A stretch of 64,000 bases of DNA, from NCBI GenBank assembly GCA_947476185.1, contig CANJPX010000006.1:1-64000 (forward strand), written 5' to 3'. The position numbers and the translations under genes were made by a program. Source of the DNA: Bacteroidota bacterium. GTDB taxonomy: Bacteria > Bacteroidota > Bacteroidia > 2-12-FULL-35-15. Below, piece after piece: positions 25,427 through 35,270 of this stretch; position 1 is the first letter of the stretch, and each line of letters opens with the position of its first letter. The notes below the pieces were generated by a model, which had not been told where the DNA came from, did not search any database, and was given only the letters and a program-made list of their open reading frames with translations.

Positions 25427-25432
25427 TATTAT

Positions 25433-26383
25433 TTATATTAATTCTTGTTCGAATTTAATTGCTTTTGGGAACAAAATGTTGTTTTCTAGGTGAATGTGTT
25501 GATGTAGATCATCCTCAAATTCTTTAAGTTTCGCGTAAGAAAGCCTGAAAGTTGTACATGCGTCTGCTGGAGGAGTATAATTATTTGCCAATCCTTTTAT
25601 TTCTTCCAACATTCTTCCTACAATGTCATGTTCTTGTTCCATCAAGTTTATTGGATTTTCTACAGTTCCAAATGGAGATGGCTCTATTTTCATTTTGTTG
25701 CTTTGTGCTGTTGCCAAATGTTTAATATATGGAAATAAAATATCTTCTTCTTTGCACATATGTCGGTTTAACTCGTCAGAAACTGTTAAAAATATTTCGG
25801 CAATTGCAATTGCTTCAGGATGTCTTTCTCCGTGAACTTTAGCAACTTTTTGCGTGTATTCGTAAATAACAGGAATTGATTGTTTTACATATTTGTGATG
25901 TGTATTAAGAATATAATCCGTTAAAAAACCAATGTCCCAGCTATTGTAATCTTGTGATGGATTTGCTACTAGTGTATCTACTTCTTTTAATTCTTTTTCT
26001 ATTTGAACAACATCCAATCCTTTTGATTTACAGGCTTGTGTGAGTGTTTTTTTTCCTCCGCAACAAAAATCCAAACCGTATTTTTTGAAAATTTCCGCTT
26101 TTCTGAAATCACCGGTCACTAACTCTCCGATGGTTGATTCTTTTTTTCCGGCTTGTAATTTTGCAATTTTAACTTTCCAGAACTCTGGTCCTTCTTCAAG
26201 ATATTCCCATGTGAAGATATTCCCACGTTCTCCTAGCAATTGATAGTAAAGTGGTTTTGGATCATGATCGTTGTGTATAATAAAGCCATCTCCGGCCTGT
26301 AACGCATCAAATTTTTCAAAAATTGTTGGATGTTTTAATCGTGGCTCGATGAGCGTTACGTTTAAGATTTCTAATGTTTCCAT
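25433..26383 (-). CDS. ric: Ric/ScdA di-iron repair protein with N-terminal DUF2249
   Basis: Cytoplasmic di-iron protein (YtfE/ScdA/DnrN family) that protects or repairs iron-sulfur clusters after nitric oxide damage. Its 316 residues comprise a DUF2249 domain (about 1-85; FDALQAGDGFIIHNDHDPKPL), the ScdA N-domain (about 86-145; KKYGLDFCCGGKKTL) and a hemerythrin-like domain with His/Glu ligands in NTHHKYVKQ, LNRHMCKEEDILFP, MEQEHDIVG and HIHLENNILFP. It heads the five-gene minus-strand operon and has a perfect -7 box and operator upstream, fitting NO- or O2-linked control. Confidence 0.93.
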   Translation of the reverse strand: METLEILNVTLIEPRLKHPTIFEKFDALQAGDGFIIHNDHDPKPLYYQLLGERGNIFTWEYLEEGPEFWKVKIAKLQAGKKESTIGELVTGDFRKAEIFKKYGLDFCCGGKKTLTQACKSKGLDVVQIEKELKEVDTLVANPSQDYNSWDIGFLTDYILNTHHKYVKQSIPVIYEYTQKVAKVHGERHPEAIAIAEIFLTVSDELNRHMCKEEDILFPYIKHLATAQSNKMKIEPSPFGTVENPINLMEQEHDIVGRMLEEIKGLANNYTPPADACTTFRLSYAKLKEFEDDLHQHIHLENNILFPKAIKFEQELI

Positions 26384-26456
26384 CTTTAATATAGTTTATT
26401 TGTTTTTAATTGGATATGAAAGTCCGATTTGGAATTATAAGTTCAATTATCGATGT

Positions 26457-26500
26457 CAAAGATAGATGGAAGAAAAATACAATAATATGATGTATGTCAT
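26457..26500 (-). promoter_or_regulatory. Operator and promoter for the ric operon
   Basis: Palindrome ATGAT GTAT GTCAT at 26487-26500. On the minus strand TATCTTTG (26464 to 26457), an exact TAnnTTTG, begins 36 bases from its far edge. Transcription would begin near 26452, roughly 70 bases before the ric start. Confidence 0.8.
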
Positions 26501-26630
26501 ATTAATTGGCTGTTTTGCTATAAGCTGGGGGCTGTTTTACAATATTATTTTTATAAAAAAAATATTCAAAATTTCTTGGATGTTAAGTTTATTGTTATTA
26601 GGTTTAGTCATTAATGTTACATTTTTTTGA
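26466..26630 (+). CDS. Possible 54-residue two-helix membrane protein
   Basis: ORF from ATG 26466 to TGA 26630 that predicts two hydrophobic helices (MMYVILIGCFAISWGLFYN and a second around SWMLSLLLLGLVINV) with a short charged loop IKKIFK between them. It overlaps the ric operator and promoter, which argues against translation, and AT-rich DNA often gives hydrophobic frames by chance. It is listed because the topology is tidy and it fills the gap before the carboxypeptidase. Confidence 0.28.
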   Translation: MEEKYNNMMYVILIGCFAISWGLFYNIIFIKKIFKISWMLSLLLLGLVINVTFF

Positions 26631-26668
26631 ATACTCTCTAGTTCTTTATACCCTTTAATTTTAATATC

Positions 26669-29600
26669 ATGAAAAATTTCTTTCTTTCACTTTTCTGTTT
26701 TTTAACTATTTTCTCTTTTTCTCAGACATTAACAAAGTCGCAAGAAAAAACTGTGGACAAACTTTTCAAAAATAAGAAGGAAGTTTATTTCACCTTTCAA
26801 ATTGCTGATAAATCTGAAACATCTGTTCTTACTACAATTATTTCTATCGATAATGTTAAAGATGGGAAAGTATGGGCCTATGCTAATAAACAAGAATTCA
26901 GAAAATTTCTGGTTTTGAATTATACATATACGATTTTGCCAAATCCTGGTAGTCTTGAAAAACATAAAACAAAAAGAGTTTCATCTGTTAAGCAATTAAA
27001 AACGTTATCAGCATATCCTACCTATTCTTCTTATGAGGCAATGATGAGTCAGTTTGCAATTGATCATCCTACTATTTGTAAATTGGTAAACATTGGAACA
27101 TTACCAAGTGGTCATAAGTTATTGATTTTAAAGATCACTGATAATATTAATGTCAGAGAGGATGAACCTCAATTTTTATATACTTCAACAATGCATGGTG
27201 ATGAAACTTCTGGCTATATAGGAATGCTTAATTATATTGATTATTTACTTTCAAACTATGGTACCAATGCACGTATTACTTCCCTTGTAAATAGTATTGA
27301 GATATGGATCTGTCCTTTAGCTAATCCTGATGGCACCTATGCCGGAGGTGATGCATCCGTTTCAGGTGCTACAAGATATAATGGAAATGCAATTGATCTG
27401 AATAGAAATTATCCCGATCCGCAAGCAGGCCAACATCCTGATGGAAATGCCTGGCAGCCTGAAACACAGTTTTTTATGGCCTTTGCTGATTCAATGGATT
27501 TTGTAATGGCAGCAAATTTTCATGGAGGTGCTGAAGTAGTTAATTATCCATGGGATACCTGGTCTACATTACATGCTGATGATAATTGGTGGAAACGCGA
27601 ATCAAAAAAATATGCAGATACTGTATTTGCAAATAGTCCTGCAGGTTATTTTACAAGTGTTACTCCAACAGGATATACAAATGGATTTGCCTGGTATCAG
27701 GTAACTGGCGGCAGACAAGATTACATGAACTATTATAAACATTGTCGGGAATTTACAGTTGAAACATCGAATACGAAATTGATACTAGCTTCTAATTTTA
27801 CGAATAATTGGAATGAAAATTATAAATCCTATTTGAATTATATGGAAGAATCCTTGCATGGGATTCGTGGAATTGTTAAGGATGCCTGTACCAATCAGCC
27901 GGTAAAAGCAAAAATATTTATTTCAGGACACGATTTTGATAGCTCTCATGTTTATACTTCTCTTCCTGTCGGGAATTATCATCGTCCCATTTATCAAGGA
28001 ACTTACAGTGTTACATTTTCTGCTCCCGGATATGTATCACAAACAATAAGTGGTATTAATGTTACCCTTGGTGCGGCAACAGTCGTAAATGTAAACTTGA
28101 GTCCGTTGGCACCGGTTGCAAATGTGAGTATCAATTCTTTTGATCACTGCAGCGGAGTTGTTGATTTTAATGATCTTAGCGGTAGTGCAAGTACATGGTC
28201 ATGGAGGTTCGGAGATGGTGGTACATCATCAATTCAGAATCCTACACATGTCTATACAGCAAATGGTACTTACAGTGTAAGTTTGGTTGTAACAAATTGT
28301 GCCGGAGGAGATTCTATTTATAAAATTAATTATGTCGTCATCAATGTTCCGGATCTACCTTTGGTTGCTGGCGATTCTTCTTTAGTATGCGGTCCGGCTT
28401 CACTTACTTTAGGTGCTACCGGAAGCGGTGTTTTAAATTGGTATTCTGTTCCTTCCGGTGGAAGTGTTATCAATACAGGCACTTCATATACTACTCCTGT
28501 ATTATCCACTACAACTAATTATTATGTAGAGAATTCAGTTGCAGGTGCCTCGCAATATGTCGGACCTTTAAACAATGCAATCGGTGCTGGTGGCTACTTT
28601 ACCGGGGCAACCTACCATTATTTGAAATTTACTTCGAGTAGTGCATTTAAATTAATTTCAGTTTGGGTGAATGCAAGTACTACTGCAAATAGAACTATTC
28701 AACTGAGAAATAGTGCAGGTACAGTATTGCAATCGACGATAATAAATATTCCTGCTGGATCATCACGTATTACGTTGAATTTTAATGTTCCTGTTGGAAC
28801 AGATCTGCAACTTGGAGTAGCTGGAGCAAATAATTTATATAGAAATTCTGTCGGTGGAGCATATCCTTATAACTTGAGTGGGGTTGTTTCAATCACAGGG
28901 AACAGTGCTGCTAATCTTGCATATTATTATTATTTTTATGATTGGGAGATTGCTCAATCTTGTATCAGCAACAGAGTAATCGTTTCAGCAATTATTAATC
29001 CAACGGATCCTGTGAGCAATGTTATTTCTTCACCGGATTTTGAAATATGTGCTGGTGATGTTGCATTGTTTAATGCTGCAATTACAAATGGAGGAGGAAC
29101 TCCTTTTTATCAATGGCAAGTAAATGGAATAAATGCCGGACCAAACAGTAGCACTTTTTCTTCCACCTCTTTAAATAATGGAGATGTAATTACATGTACT
29201 GTGAATTCATCAAATGTATGCGCAATAAATAATCCTGCAGCATCCAATGTAATTAATTTAATTGTTCATCCTTTGCCTACAACGCCAGTAATTACTTTGG
29301 CAGGAACAGGTTTAAATTCAGATGCTTTGACCGGAAATCAATGGTACAGCAGCTCGGGGCTGATCGTTGGTGCTAATGGAATAAGTTATACTCCTACAGT
29401 TGATGATGGATATTTTGTAATTGTTACCGATCTGAATGGATGCAGTTCCGACACTTCTAACGTGATCAATTTTATTAGTACAGGAATCGTTTCATTTGAT
29501 GATAAGAGTATTATTCATATGTATCCTAATCCTTGCGGAGAAGAATTATTTATCGATGTGATTTCAAGCAGTAATAAGGAACTTACGGTTGAAATAGTTA

Positions 29601-29752
29601 ATCCTTTAGGTGTTTTGATTTTTGCTGAAAAATTCACAGGAAATAAATTAAAGATCAATAGCGGCACTTTTGCAAATGGTATTTATTTTCTAACTGTTAA
29701 GAATGAAAATGAATTTCATACAGAAAAATTTATTGTAAAAAGAAAAAGTTAG
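26669..29752 (+). CDS. Secreted M14 zinc carboxypeptidase with T9SS sorting domain
   Basis: Exported metallopeptidase of 1027 residues. A signal peptide (about 1-19, ending FSFSQ) is followed by a propeptide-like region, then an M14 domain (about 110-400) with the zinc motif HGDE, NPDG, DLNRNYPDP, the third ligand in ANFHGGAE, and the catalytic Glu in REFTVETSN. Next come a CarboxypepD_reg domain (GIRGIVKDACTNQPVKA), a PKD domain (WSWRFGDGGTSSIQNPTHVY) and Ig-like regions. The C-terminus MYPNPCGEELFID to KFIVKRKS is a type A sorting domain, directing cell-surface export through the type IX system. It is a free-standing gene. Confidence 0.92.
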   Translation: MKNFFLSLFCFLTIFSFSQTLTKSQEKTVDKLFKNKKEVYFTFQIADKSETSVLTTIISIDNVKDGKVWAYANKQEFRKFLVLNYTYTILPNPGSLEKHKTKRVSSVKQLKTLSAYPTYSSYEAMMSQFAIDHPTICKLVNIGTLPSGHKLLILKITDNINVREDEPQFLYTSTMHGDETSGYIGMLNYIDYLLSNYGTNARITSLVNSIEIWICPLANPDGTYAGGDASVSGATRYNGNAIDLNRNYPDPQAGQHPDGNAWQPETQFFMAFADSMDFVMAANFHGGAEVVNYPWDTWSTLHADDNWWKRESKKYADTVFANSPAGYFTSVTPTGYTNGFAWYQVTGGRQDYMNYYKHCREFTVETSNTKLILASNFTNNWNENYKSYLNYMEESLHGIRGIVKDACTNQPVKAKIFISGHDFDSSHVYTSLPVGNYHRPIYQGTYSVTFSAPGYVSQTISGINVTLGAATVVNVNLSPLAPVANVSINSFDHCSGVVDFNDLSGSASTWSWRFGDGGTSSIQNPTHVYTANGTYSVSLVVTNCAGGDSIYKINYVVINVPDLPLVAGDSSLVCGPASLTLGATGSGVLNWYSVPSGGSVINTGTSYTTPVLSTTTNYYVENSVAGASQYVGPLNNAIGAGGYFTGATYHYLKFTSSSAFKLISVWVNASTTANRTIQLRNSAGTVLQSTIINIPAGSSRITLNFNVPVGTDLQLGVAGANNLYRNSVGGAYPYNLSGVVSITGNSAANLAYYYYFYDWEIAQSCISNRVIVSAIINPTDPVSNVISSPDFEICAGDVALFNAAITNGGGTPFYQWQVNGINAGPNSSTFSSTSLNNGDVITCTVNSSNVCAINNPAASNVINLIVHPLPTTPVITLAGTGLNSDALTGNQWYSSSGLIVGANGISYTPTVDDGYFVIVTDLNGCSSDTSNVINFISTGIVSFDDKSIIHMYPNPCGEELFIDVISSSNKELTVEIVNPLGVLIFAEKFTGNKLKINSGTFANGIYFLTVKNENEFHTEKFIVKRKS

Positions 29753-29760
29753 AAGTCGCT

Positions 29761-30963
29761 TTATTTTAATTTTGAATAAAGTAAAGAGCTGACTAGCATC
29801 ATCAGAAGGCTAAATGCGATTAGACTTGTGTTATAGGATGGTATTCCATTCTTGCTCATCCAAATGGCGATGCCTTGTGAAAAAATTAAAAACTCGCTTG
29901 CAAGAAAGCCGATAAGAAATAAATAAATAACTATTCTGAATCGTTTTGAGCTATTAAAATAATCGTTTTCAATGCAAATAAAAACGATTGACAAAGTTAT
30001 TACACCTATCAGAAATAAATGTAAATAGCCAATCATGAAATTTCTTATTTCATAGGATAGATTCGCGAAGTATGGAATCGATCCGATACATTGAAACAGG
30101 ATTTTTGAAATCAAACAAACGATAATGATCTTTAAAATATTTTTACTGATGGGTTTTGTTTTATAACTCTTAGCATTAATTAGTGTAGAAAATAATTTAT
30201 ATAGAAAAAAAAGAAAGATCACTTGCATACAGCTTCCAATTCCTGCCGCTGCATATAATACTCCTGAAGGCTTTGTCCATAAAAAGGATAAAAATAATAT
30301 CAGGAATGTTGAATAAAAAAGTGTTGCAAATACCTTTTTTAAAATACATGTATCGAATATTATTCCTTTTAATTCCATTGATCTCAATACAAAAGCAAGT
30401 ATCGAAAATGTGAACCACCCATTGTATTGAAAGTGCAGGTAATAATAGATCGTATTAAAATATTGATTTGATCCGGTTCCGTATAACTTTATCATTACAG
30501 GTAAGACAAAAGGGCCTACTGATGAAACAATCAAAAATAGAAGGGAAGCATTGGCAAACTTTTTTGTAAGTGTATGGATAGTTGAGTTGCCCTTAATATC
30601 CAAGTATATTGTGCGGGCAAACCAATAATATATTATTATATGAAGTGTAGAAAAGATTATTGAGAATAAAGCATAACCCTGTATGGGAAAAGATATCAGC
30701 ATGCCTAAATTTACTATCTGAATTGAAATGAATTGTATTCTGTATTTTTTTGATGATTCGAGACTTCCTGTGGAGAAGAGATCAATATAAATTGCAAAAA
30801 GTGCAGAATACACCCATCCGAGAAATGCGATATGAGAGTGCGTATGCAAAATAAACTTGAAATTCAGATGAATGTCTATAAGGGCGAAGGATCGTAATAT
30901 AACTCCCAGAATAGCAAGAATAATTAGATAAATATATGCTGTTCTGATATATAATTTATTCAT
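29761..30963 (-). CDS. Histidine-rich multi-helix membrane protein, haem-copper-like
   Basis: Integral membrane protein of 400 residues with about 12 helices. It repeats a His/Gly helix pattern: HTHSHIAFLGW (near residue 40), LHFQYNGWFTF (about 177) and YLHLFLIGV (about 320). This resembles the His-bearing helices in the 417-residue protein of the ric operon and more distantly those of haem-copper oxidases. A full ligand set is not apparent. The gene is last in a run after the hemerythrin and thioredoxin-like genes, but 127 bases separate it, so it may have its own promoter. Function unknown. Confidence 0.6.
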   Translation of the reverse strand: MNKLYIRTAYIYLIILAILGVILRSFALIDIHLNFKFILHTHSHIAFLGWVYSALFAIYIDLFSTGSLESSKKYRIQFISIQIVNLGMLISFPIQGYALFSIIFSTLHIIIYYWFARTIYLDIKGNSTIHTLTKKFANASLLFLIVSSVGPFVLPVMIKLYGTGSNQYFNTIYYYLHFQYNGWFTFSILAFVLRSMELKGIIFDTCILKKVFATLFYSTFLILFLSFLWTKPSGVLYAAAGIGSCMQVIFLFFLYKLFSTLINAKSYKTKPISKNILKIIIVCLISKILFQCIGSIPYFANLSYEIRNFMIGYLHLFLIGVITLSIVFICIENDYFNSSKRFRIVIYLFLIGFLASEFLIFSQGIAIWMSKNGIPSYNTSLIAFSLLMMLVSSLLYSKLK

Positions 30964-31090
30964 TTGTTAATGACGAATTTTATTCAAGGTAAATTTAATA
31001 AAATACATCAGAATTCCGGAGATAAATGGAAGGAGCAATTTTAAAGCAATTTGGAAATTGTAATTGAAAATTTTAAATGAAATGGTTTTC

Positions 31091-31693
31091 TTAATTATTC
31101 CATTTCTCTATTAAGTCGACAAATTCAGCCTCGATTGATAATCCTTTGTCTTGGGAATACCAGAGGTGTAGATTTTTCACAAATTCATCGTGGGGAACTG
31201 CAGGGTTGTTCGCTTTATATTCTTTAACCATTTTTTGTATTACAATTGGTCTCGGTCCCCATTCTCCGATTATTTCTTTTGAATTGGAATCGATACAAAT
31301 TAATTTTGGTATTGACTTAGTTCCATTTGTCAAATGCAGATTCATTATTTCTTCGTTTTCATCACGAAGAATAATCTTTAAATTGATAAGCGGATTTAAC
31401 TCTGCGATTTTAGCGATTATTGGACCGTTTTGTGCACCATCTCCGCACCACGACTCCATGAGTAAGATCCAATCCCATTTAGCTGTCACATTTGCCAAAA
31501 TGTTTTTGGTGTTTTCGCTATAAGAAAATGTTTTGTAAATTCTTTTTATTCTTTGAGCATTGATCTTTGTCGCTTCAATTCTCTCTGCACTCTCCTCTCC
31601 GGAACTTCTTCCGGATTCGGCAAGCATTGCTACTTTTGATTGGAACTCATGGAAGGAGAAAGGACTATTTAATTTATAGCGTGTTGATTCCAT
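31091..31693 (-). CDS. Thioredoxin-fold protein with a single active-site Cys
   Basis: Soluble protein of about 200 residues. The thioredoxin-like active site reads MESWCGDGAQNGP: one Cys and no second Cys at +3, so it cannot act as a classical dithiol oxidoreductase. The later SIPKLICID strand has the cis-Pro of the fold. ATG 31693 (MESTRYKLNS) is preferred over 31741, which adds a Lys/Phe-rich stretch. It follows the hemerythrin gene by 80 bases and may be co-transcribed with the KOR cluster. A peroxide or nitrosothiol role is speculation. Confidence 0.78.
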   Translation of the reverse strand: MESTRYKLNSPFSFHEFQSKVAMLAESGRSSGEESAERIEATKINAQRIKRIYKTFSYSENTKNILANVTAKWDWILLMESWCGDGAQNGPIIAKIAELNPLINLKIILRDENEEIMNLHLTNGTKSIPKLICIDSNSKEIIGEWGPRPIVIQKMVKEYKANNPAVPHDEFVKNLHLWYSQDKGLSIEAEFVDLIEKWNN

Positions 31694-31774
31694 TTGTTTT
31701 TTTTGTTCTTTTATTTCTTTAAAATAAAAGTGTTTTATCAATGAGTAGACGGACGTATAATAGCCCTGGTATCC

Positions 31775-32308
31775 TTAAGCAGTTAGTGTGCTTTTAATTT
31801 TAGCTAACCGTTCTTTAAGAGCAACTTTGTTTTTTTCTCCAAGCTCCAAATCAATATCTAAAAATCTGAAATAGATCTTTTCTAATTCATCTTCACTGAA
31901 TTGAGTTCTTGCAATCTCAAATACCTCTTCATTTTCTACAGCGATATGGTCAATCAATGCGTTAACATAAAACTCTAATTTATCTTGCGCATTTGATAAA
32001 CTATTATCTTTTGTAAGTTGTTCAATTTCACGAATAAGTTCTCTGAAATCTTCATGATTCTCAAACATTTCCTGAACAACACCGGACTCAAGCAATTCAT
32101 TCGCTTTTACCATTTCAGGGAACAATACTTCTTCTTCTTTATGGTGATGATACTTATCTGCATATTCTCTGAAAAAAGAAATAAGTTGAAATACTTGCTC
32201 TGAATAAACTTCAGGCTTATCAATTATTTTTCTTAACTCTAATGCTGTATTCGTTGCATCAGTTATTATATCATGTTCATCAAAAAGTAATTTAATCGGG
32301 TCGTTCAT
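31775..32308 (-). CDS. Hemerythrin HHE-domain protein
   Basis: Two-iron binding four-helix bundle of 177 residues, likely to bind O2 or NO. The ligand pattern is visible: LFDEHDIIT (first His), YADKYHHHKEEEVLFP, FENHEDFRELI and LIDHIAVENEEVFEIA. It lies 7 bases downstream of korB and probably belongs to its operon, perhaps to shield the oxygen-sensitive 2-oxoacid:ferredoxin enzyme. It is one of three hemerythrin-type proteins in the window (also in ric and at 56.5 kb). Confidence 0.87.
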   Translation of the reverse strand: MNDPIKLLFDEHDIITDATNTALELRKIIDKPEVYSEQVFQLISFFREYADKYHHHKEEEVLFPEMVKANELLESGVVQEMFENHEDFRELIREIEQLTKDNSLSNAQDKLEFYVNALIDHIAVENEEVFEIARTQFSEDELEKIYFRFLDIDLELGEKNKVALKERLAKIKSTLTA

Positions 32309-32315
32309 TTTCGTT

Positions 32316-33344
32316 TTAGTTTATTGTCCAGGTTTTCTCACCTGATAAAATTTTATTTAATGATATTTTGCCTTTTTTAGCAGTTACAGTATCAATCTGG
32401 GCTACTAAATTTTCATCGTATACAGGACGTTCATTTGCGTAAATAATTCCAAAAGGACGCGGAAAATGAACGTCATTGAAAGTAGTATCGAAGAAACGTG
32501 AAAGAATATTAGCTTTCGTTTTATCCTTCTCATCGTGTATCCAAAGATCATTTGGTGAAATTTTGCTTTCGCTGATATTCACAATGATAGGAGTGATTCC
32601 TTCAAACTTGATCCCTTTTTCATCATTACTTCCAAAAACCAAAGGCTTATTATGTTCCAATAAAATAGCTTCTTCTTTTTTTGTTTCCTTATCGGAAAAT
32701 GCAAAAAATGCAGTATCGTTAAATACCGGACAGTTCTGATACACTTCAACAAACGAAGTTCCTTTGTGAGCATGAGCACGTTTTAAAACGGCTTGCATGT
32801 GTTTAGGATCACGGTCAAGTGTGCGAGCTACAAAACTAGCTTTTGCTCCCAATGCTAATTCAGAAGGATTAAATGGTTCTTCGATGGAACCATAAGGGCT
32901 GGATTTTGTAACTTTTCCTCTTTCAGAAGTTGGGGAATATTGTCCTTTTGTTAAGCTATAGATCTGATTATTAAAAACTAAATAATTTACATCGAAATTT
33001 TTTCGCATCAAGTGGATGAAATGGTTCCCTCCGATTGAAAGCGCATCGCCATCACCGGAAACGATCCAAACACTTAGAGCTGGATTTGCAGCTTTTACGC
33101 CAGAGGCAATTGCTGCCGCTCTTCCATGGATGCTATGCATTCCATAAGTATCCATATAATAAGTGAACCGTGATGAACATCCGATACCTGAAATAAACGC
33201 AAAATTTTCTTTCGGAATACCAAGATCAGGAAATACCGTTTGAACTTGCTTTAAAATAGAATAGTCTCCACATCCCGGGCACCATTTTACTTCCATTTCG
33301 GAAGCGTAGTCTTTGGAGGTTAATTTAATTTCTGCTGTTTCCAT
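32316..33344 (-). CDS. korB: 2-oxoglutarate:ferredoxin oxidoreductase beta subunit
   Basis: Thiamine diphosphate-binding subunit that with KorA oxidises 2-oxoglutarate to succinyl-CoA and reduces ferredoxin. The 342 residues contain VKWCPGCGDYSIL (Fe-S cluster Cys), SGIGCSSRFTYYMDTYGMH, VSGDGDALSIGGNHFIHLMR (ThDP motif) and NQIYSLTKGQYSPTSE, typical of this family. It follows korA by 38 bases. KOR rather than PFOR is favoured by the two-subunit make-up and by the separate full-length PFOR gene at 53-56 kb. Confidence 0.92.
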   Translation of the reverse strand: METAEIKLTSKDYASEMEVKWCPGCGDYSILKQVQTVFPDLGIPKENFAFISGIGCSSRFTYYMDTYGMHSIHGRAAAIASGVKAANPALSVWIVSGDGDALSIGGNHFIHLMRKNFDVNYLVFNNQIYSLTKGQYSPTSERGKVTKSSPYGSIEEPFNPSELALGAKASFVARTLDRDPKHMQAVLKRAHAHKGTSFVEVYQNCPVFNDTAFFAFSDKETKKEEAILLEHNKPLVFGSNDEKGIKFEGITPIIVNISESKISPNDLWIHDEKDKTKANILSRFFDTTFNDVHFPRPFGIIYANERPVYDENLVAQIDTVTAKKGKISLNKILSGEKTWTIN

Positions 33345-33382
33345 TATATTTATTTTTATGGCTACTGATTGTTAATCGCAAC

Positions 33383-35254
33383 CTATAATAGTTCTTTAAT
33401 TTTTGCTTTTAATTCGGGCGTTGTAAACGGCAGTCCCTGAACTTTTGAAAATCCAATCGCAGGTACTAAATATTTTGCTCTGATTAATTGCAATAGTTGT
33501 CCGCAATTCATTTCAGGGATCAAAACTTTTTCATATCCTTTTAATAGGTCACCCAAATTTTTCGGAAATGGATTGATGTATTTCAAATGAATGTGTGCAA
33601 CATCGTTCCCGTCTGCAATTAATTCACGAACGGCCGTTTTAATTGACCCTGCTGTTGAGCCCCAACCTAGAACGAGGACTTTTGCCTTTTCTTTACCGCT
33701 ATCCGGTTTTGCCAGTGGAATATGATCTGCAATTTTTTCAATTTTTGCAGCTCTTAATTTTGTCATTGTTTCATGATTCTTTGGATCATATGAAACATTT
33801 CCTGTTTCATTTTGTTTTTCCAATCCTCCGATACGATGCTCTAAACCTTTTGTTCCTGGCTTGATCCAAGGACGAACCAAAAGCTCATTTCTTTTATAAG
33901 GTAAAAGAACATCATTATCTGAATTTACTTTATCAAGAAACTTTACTGATATTTTTGCAAGTTTATCTTCTGTTGGAAATAGCCATGGCTCTGAGCCATT
34001 TGCAATATAACCATCTGTCAATAAGATCACCGGAGTCATGTGTTCAACCGAAATTCTGCATGCTTCATAAGCCATTTCGAAACAGTCTGATGGAGAGGAT
34101 GCAGCGATCACAGGAATAGGAGCTTCACCATGCCGTCCATGTAAAGCCATTAGCAGATCGGATTGTTCTGTTTTTGTTGGTAATCCTGTGCTGGGACCGC
34201 CTCGTTGAACATTTACTACAACTAATGGAATTTCCAACATTGTAGCCAAACCAAGAGCTTCAGTTTTTAAAGCCATTCCGGGACCGGATGTGGTTGTTAC
34301 AGCAAGATTTCCTGCATATGACGCTCCGATAGCGGAACAGATCCCTGCGATCTCATCTTCTGCCTGTAAGGTTTTTACGCCGTTTGCCTTGTATTTTGAA
34401 AGCTCGTGCAAAATATCAGTTGCAGGAGTGATAGGGTAGGAACCTAAAAATAATGGTAATCCGGATTTTTCTGCAGCAGCAATTAATCCAATGGCTGTAG
34501 CATGATTTCCTGTTATACTTCTATATTCTCCCGCCGGCAGTTTCGCCGCACTAACTTTAAATTGTGTATTGAAAATTTCAGTGTTTTCGCCGTAGATCCA
34601 ACCTGCTCTTAATGTTTTTTCATTTGCAAGTGCGACTTCAGGTTTTTTGACGAATTTTTCTTCGATAAATTTCAGCGTATGATCCAATGGTTTATCAAAC
34701 ATCCAGAATAGAACACCAAGAACAAACATGTTTTTAGAGCGTTCAATATCTTTTGTACCCAATCCGGAATCTGCAAGAGCTTCTTTTGTAAGTCTCGTTA
34801 CATCAACTTGTAAAACAGTGTAATTGCTTAACGTGTCATCTTCCAGCGGATTAATTCCATCATGATATTGTGCTAAACCAAGATTTTTTTTGTCAAATCC
34901 TGCAGTATTTGCAATGATGAAGCCTCCCTTTTTTAAACGTGGAAGATCTACCTTCAAAGCTGCAGCATTCATGGCTACAAGAACATCATATTCGTCTCCG
35001 GAAGTAAATATTTCTTTGCTTCCAAAATGAACCTGGAATCCGGAAACCCCTGCAACAGTGCCTATCGGGGCACGTATTTCAGAAGGATAATCAGGGAAGG
35101 TACTGATATCATTTCCTAAAAAGGCCGCAGTATCAGAAAACTGCATTCCTGTTAATTGCATGCCATCACCTGAATCTCCGGAAAAACGTACAACAACACT
35201 CTCCGACTCTAAAACTGTAGTTTTTTGAGGCGGAATACTTTTTAATGTATTCAT
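33383..35254 (-). CDS. korA: 2-oxoglutarate:ferredoxin oxidoreductase alpha subunit (gamma fused)
   Basis: Catalytic partner of KorB, 623 residues. The N-terminal ~190 residues are the gamma domain ([18 protein letters not shown]), followed by the alpha domain with [58 protein letters not shown] and [18 protein letters not shown]. It lies between the ferredoxin gene (16 bases upstream) and korB. The three genes form a minus-strand operon that begins next to the regulon operator shared with complex I. Confidence 0.93.
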   Translation of the reverse strand: MNTLKSIPPQKTTVLESESVVVRFSGDSGDGMQLTGMQFSDTAAFLGNDISTFPDYPSEIRAPIGTVAGVSGFQVHFGSKEIFTSGDEYDVLVAMNAAALKVDLPRLKKGGFIIANTAGFDKKNLGLAQYHDGINPLEDDTLSNYTVLQVDVTRLTKEALADSGLGTKDIERSKNMFVLGVLFWMFDKPLDHTLKFIEEKFVKKPEVALANEKTLRAGWIYGENTEIFNTQFKVSAAKLPAGEYRSITGNHATAIGLIAAAEKSGLPLFLGSYPITPATDILHELSKYKANGVKTLQAEDEIAGICSAIGASYAGNLAVTTTSGPGMALKTEALGLATMLEIPLVVVNVQRGGPSTGLPTKTEQSDLLMALHGRHGEAPIPVIAASSPSDCFEMAYEACRISVEHMTPVILLTDGYIANGSEPWLFPTEDKLAKISVKFLDKVNSDNDVLLPYKRNELLVRPWIKPGTKGLEHRIGGLEKQNETGNVSYDPKNHETMTKLRAAKIEKIADHIPLAKPDSGKEKAKVLVLGWGSTAGSIKTAVRELIADGNDVAHIHLKYINPFPKNLGDLLKGYEKVLIPEMNCGQLLQLIRAKYLVPAIGFSKVQGLPFTTPELKAKIKELL

Positions 35255-35270
35255 TTAGTTATGAATTTTT

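Noticed and set aside
30964..31090. Possible small hydrophobic minus-strand frame between thioredoxin-like and membrane protein genes
   Set aside because: It reads well for about 40 codons but has no ATG, GTG or TTG in a suitable place.
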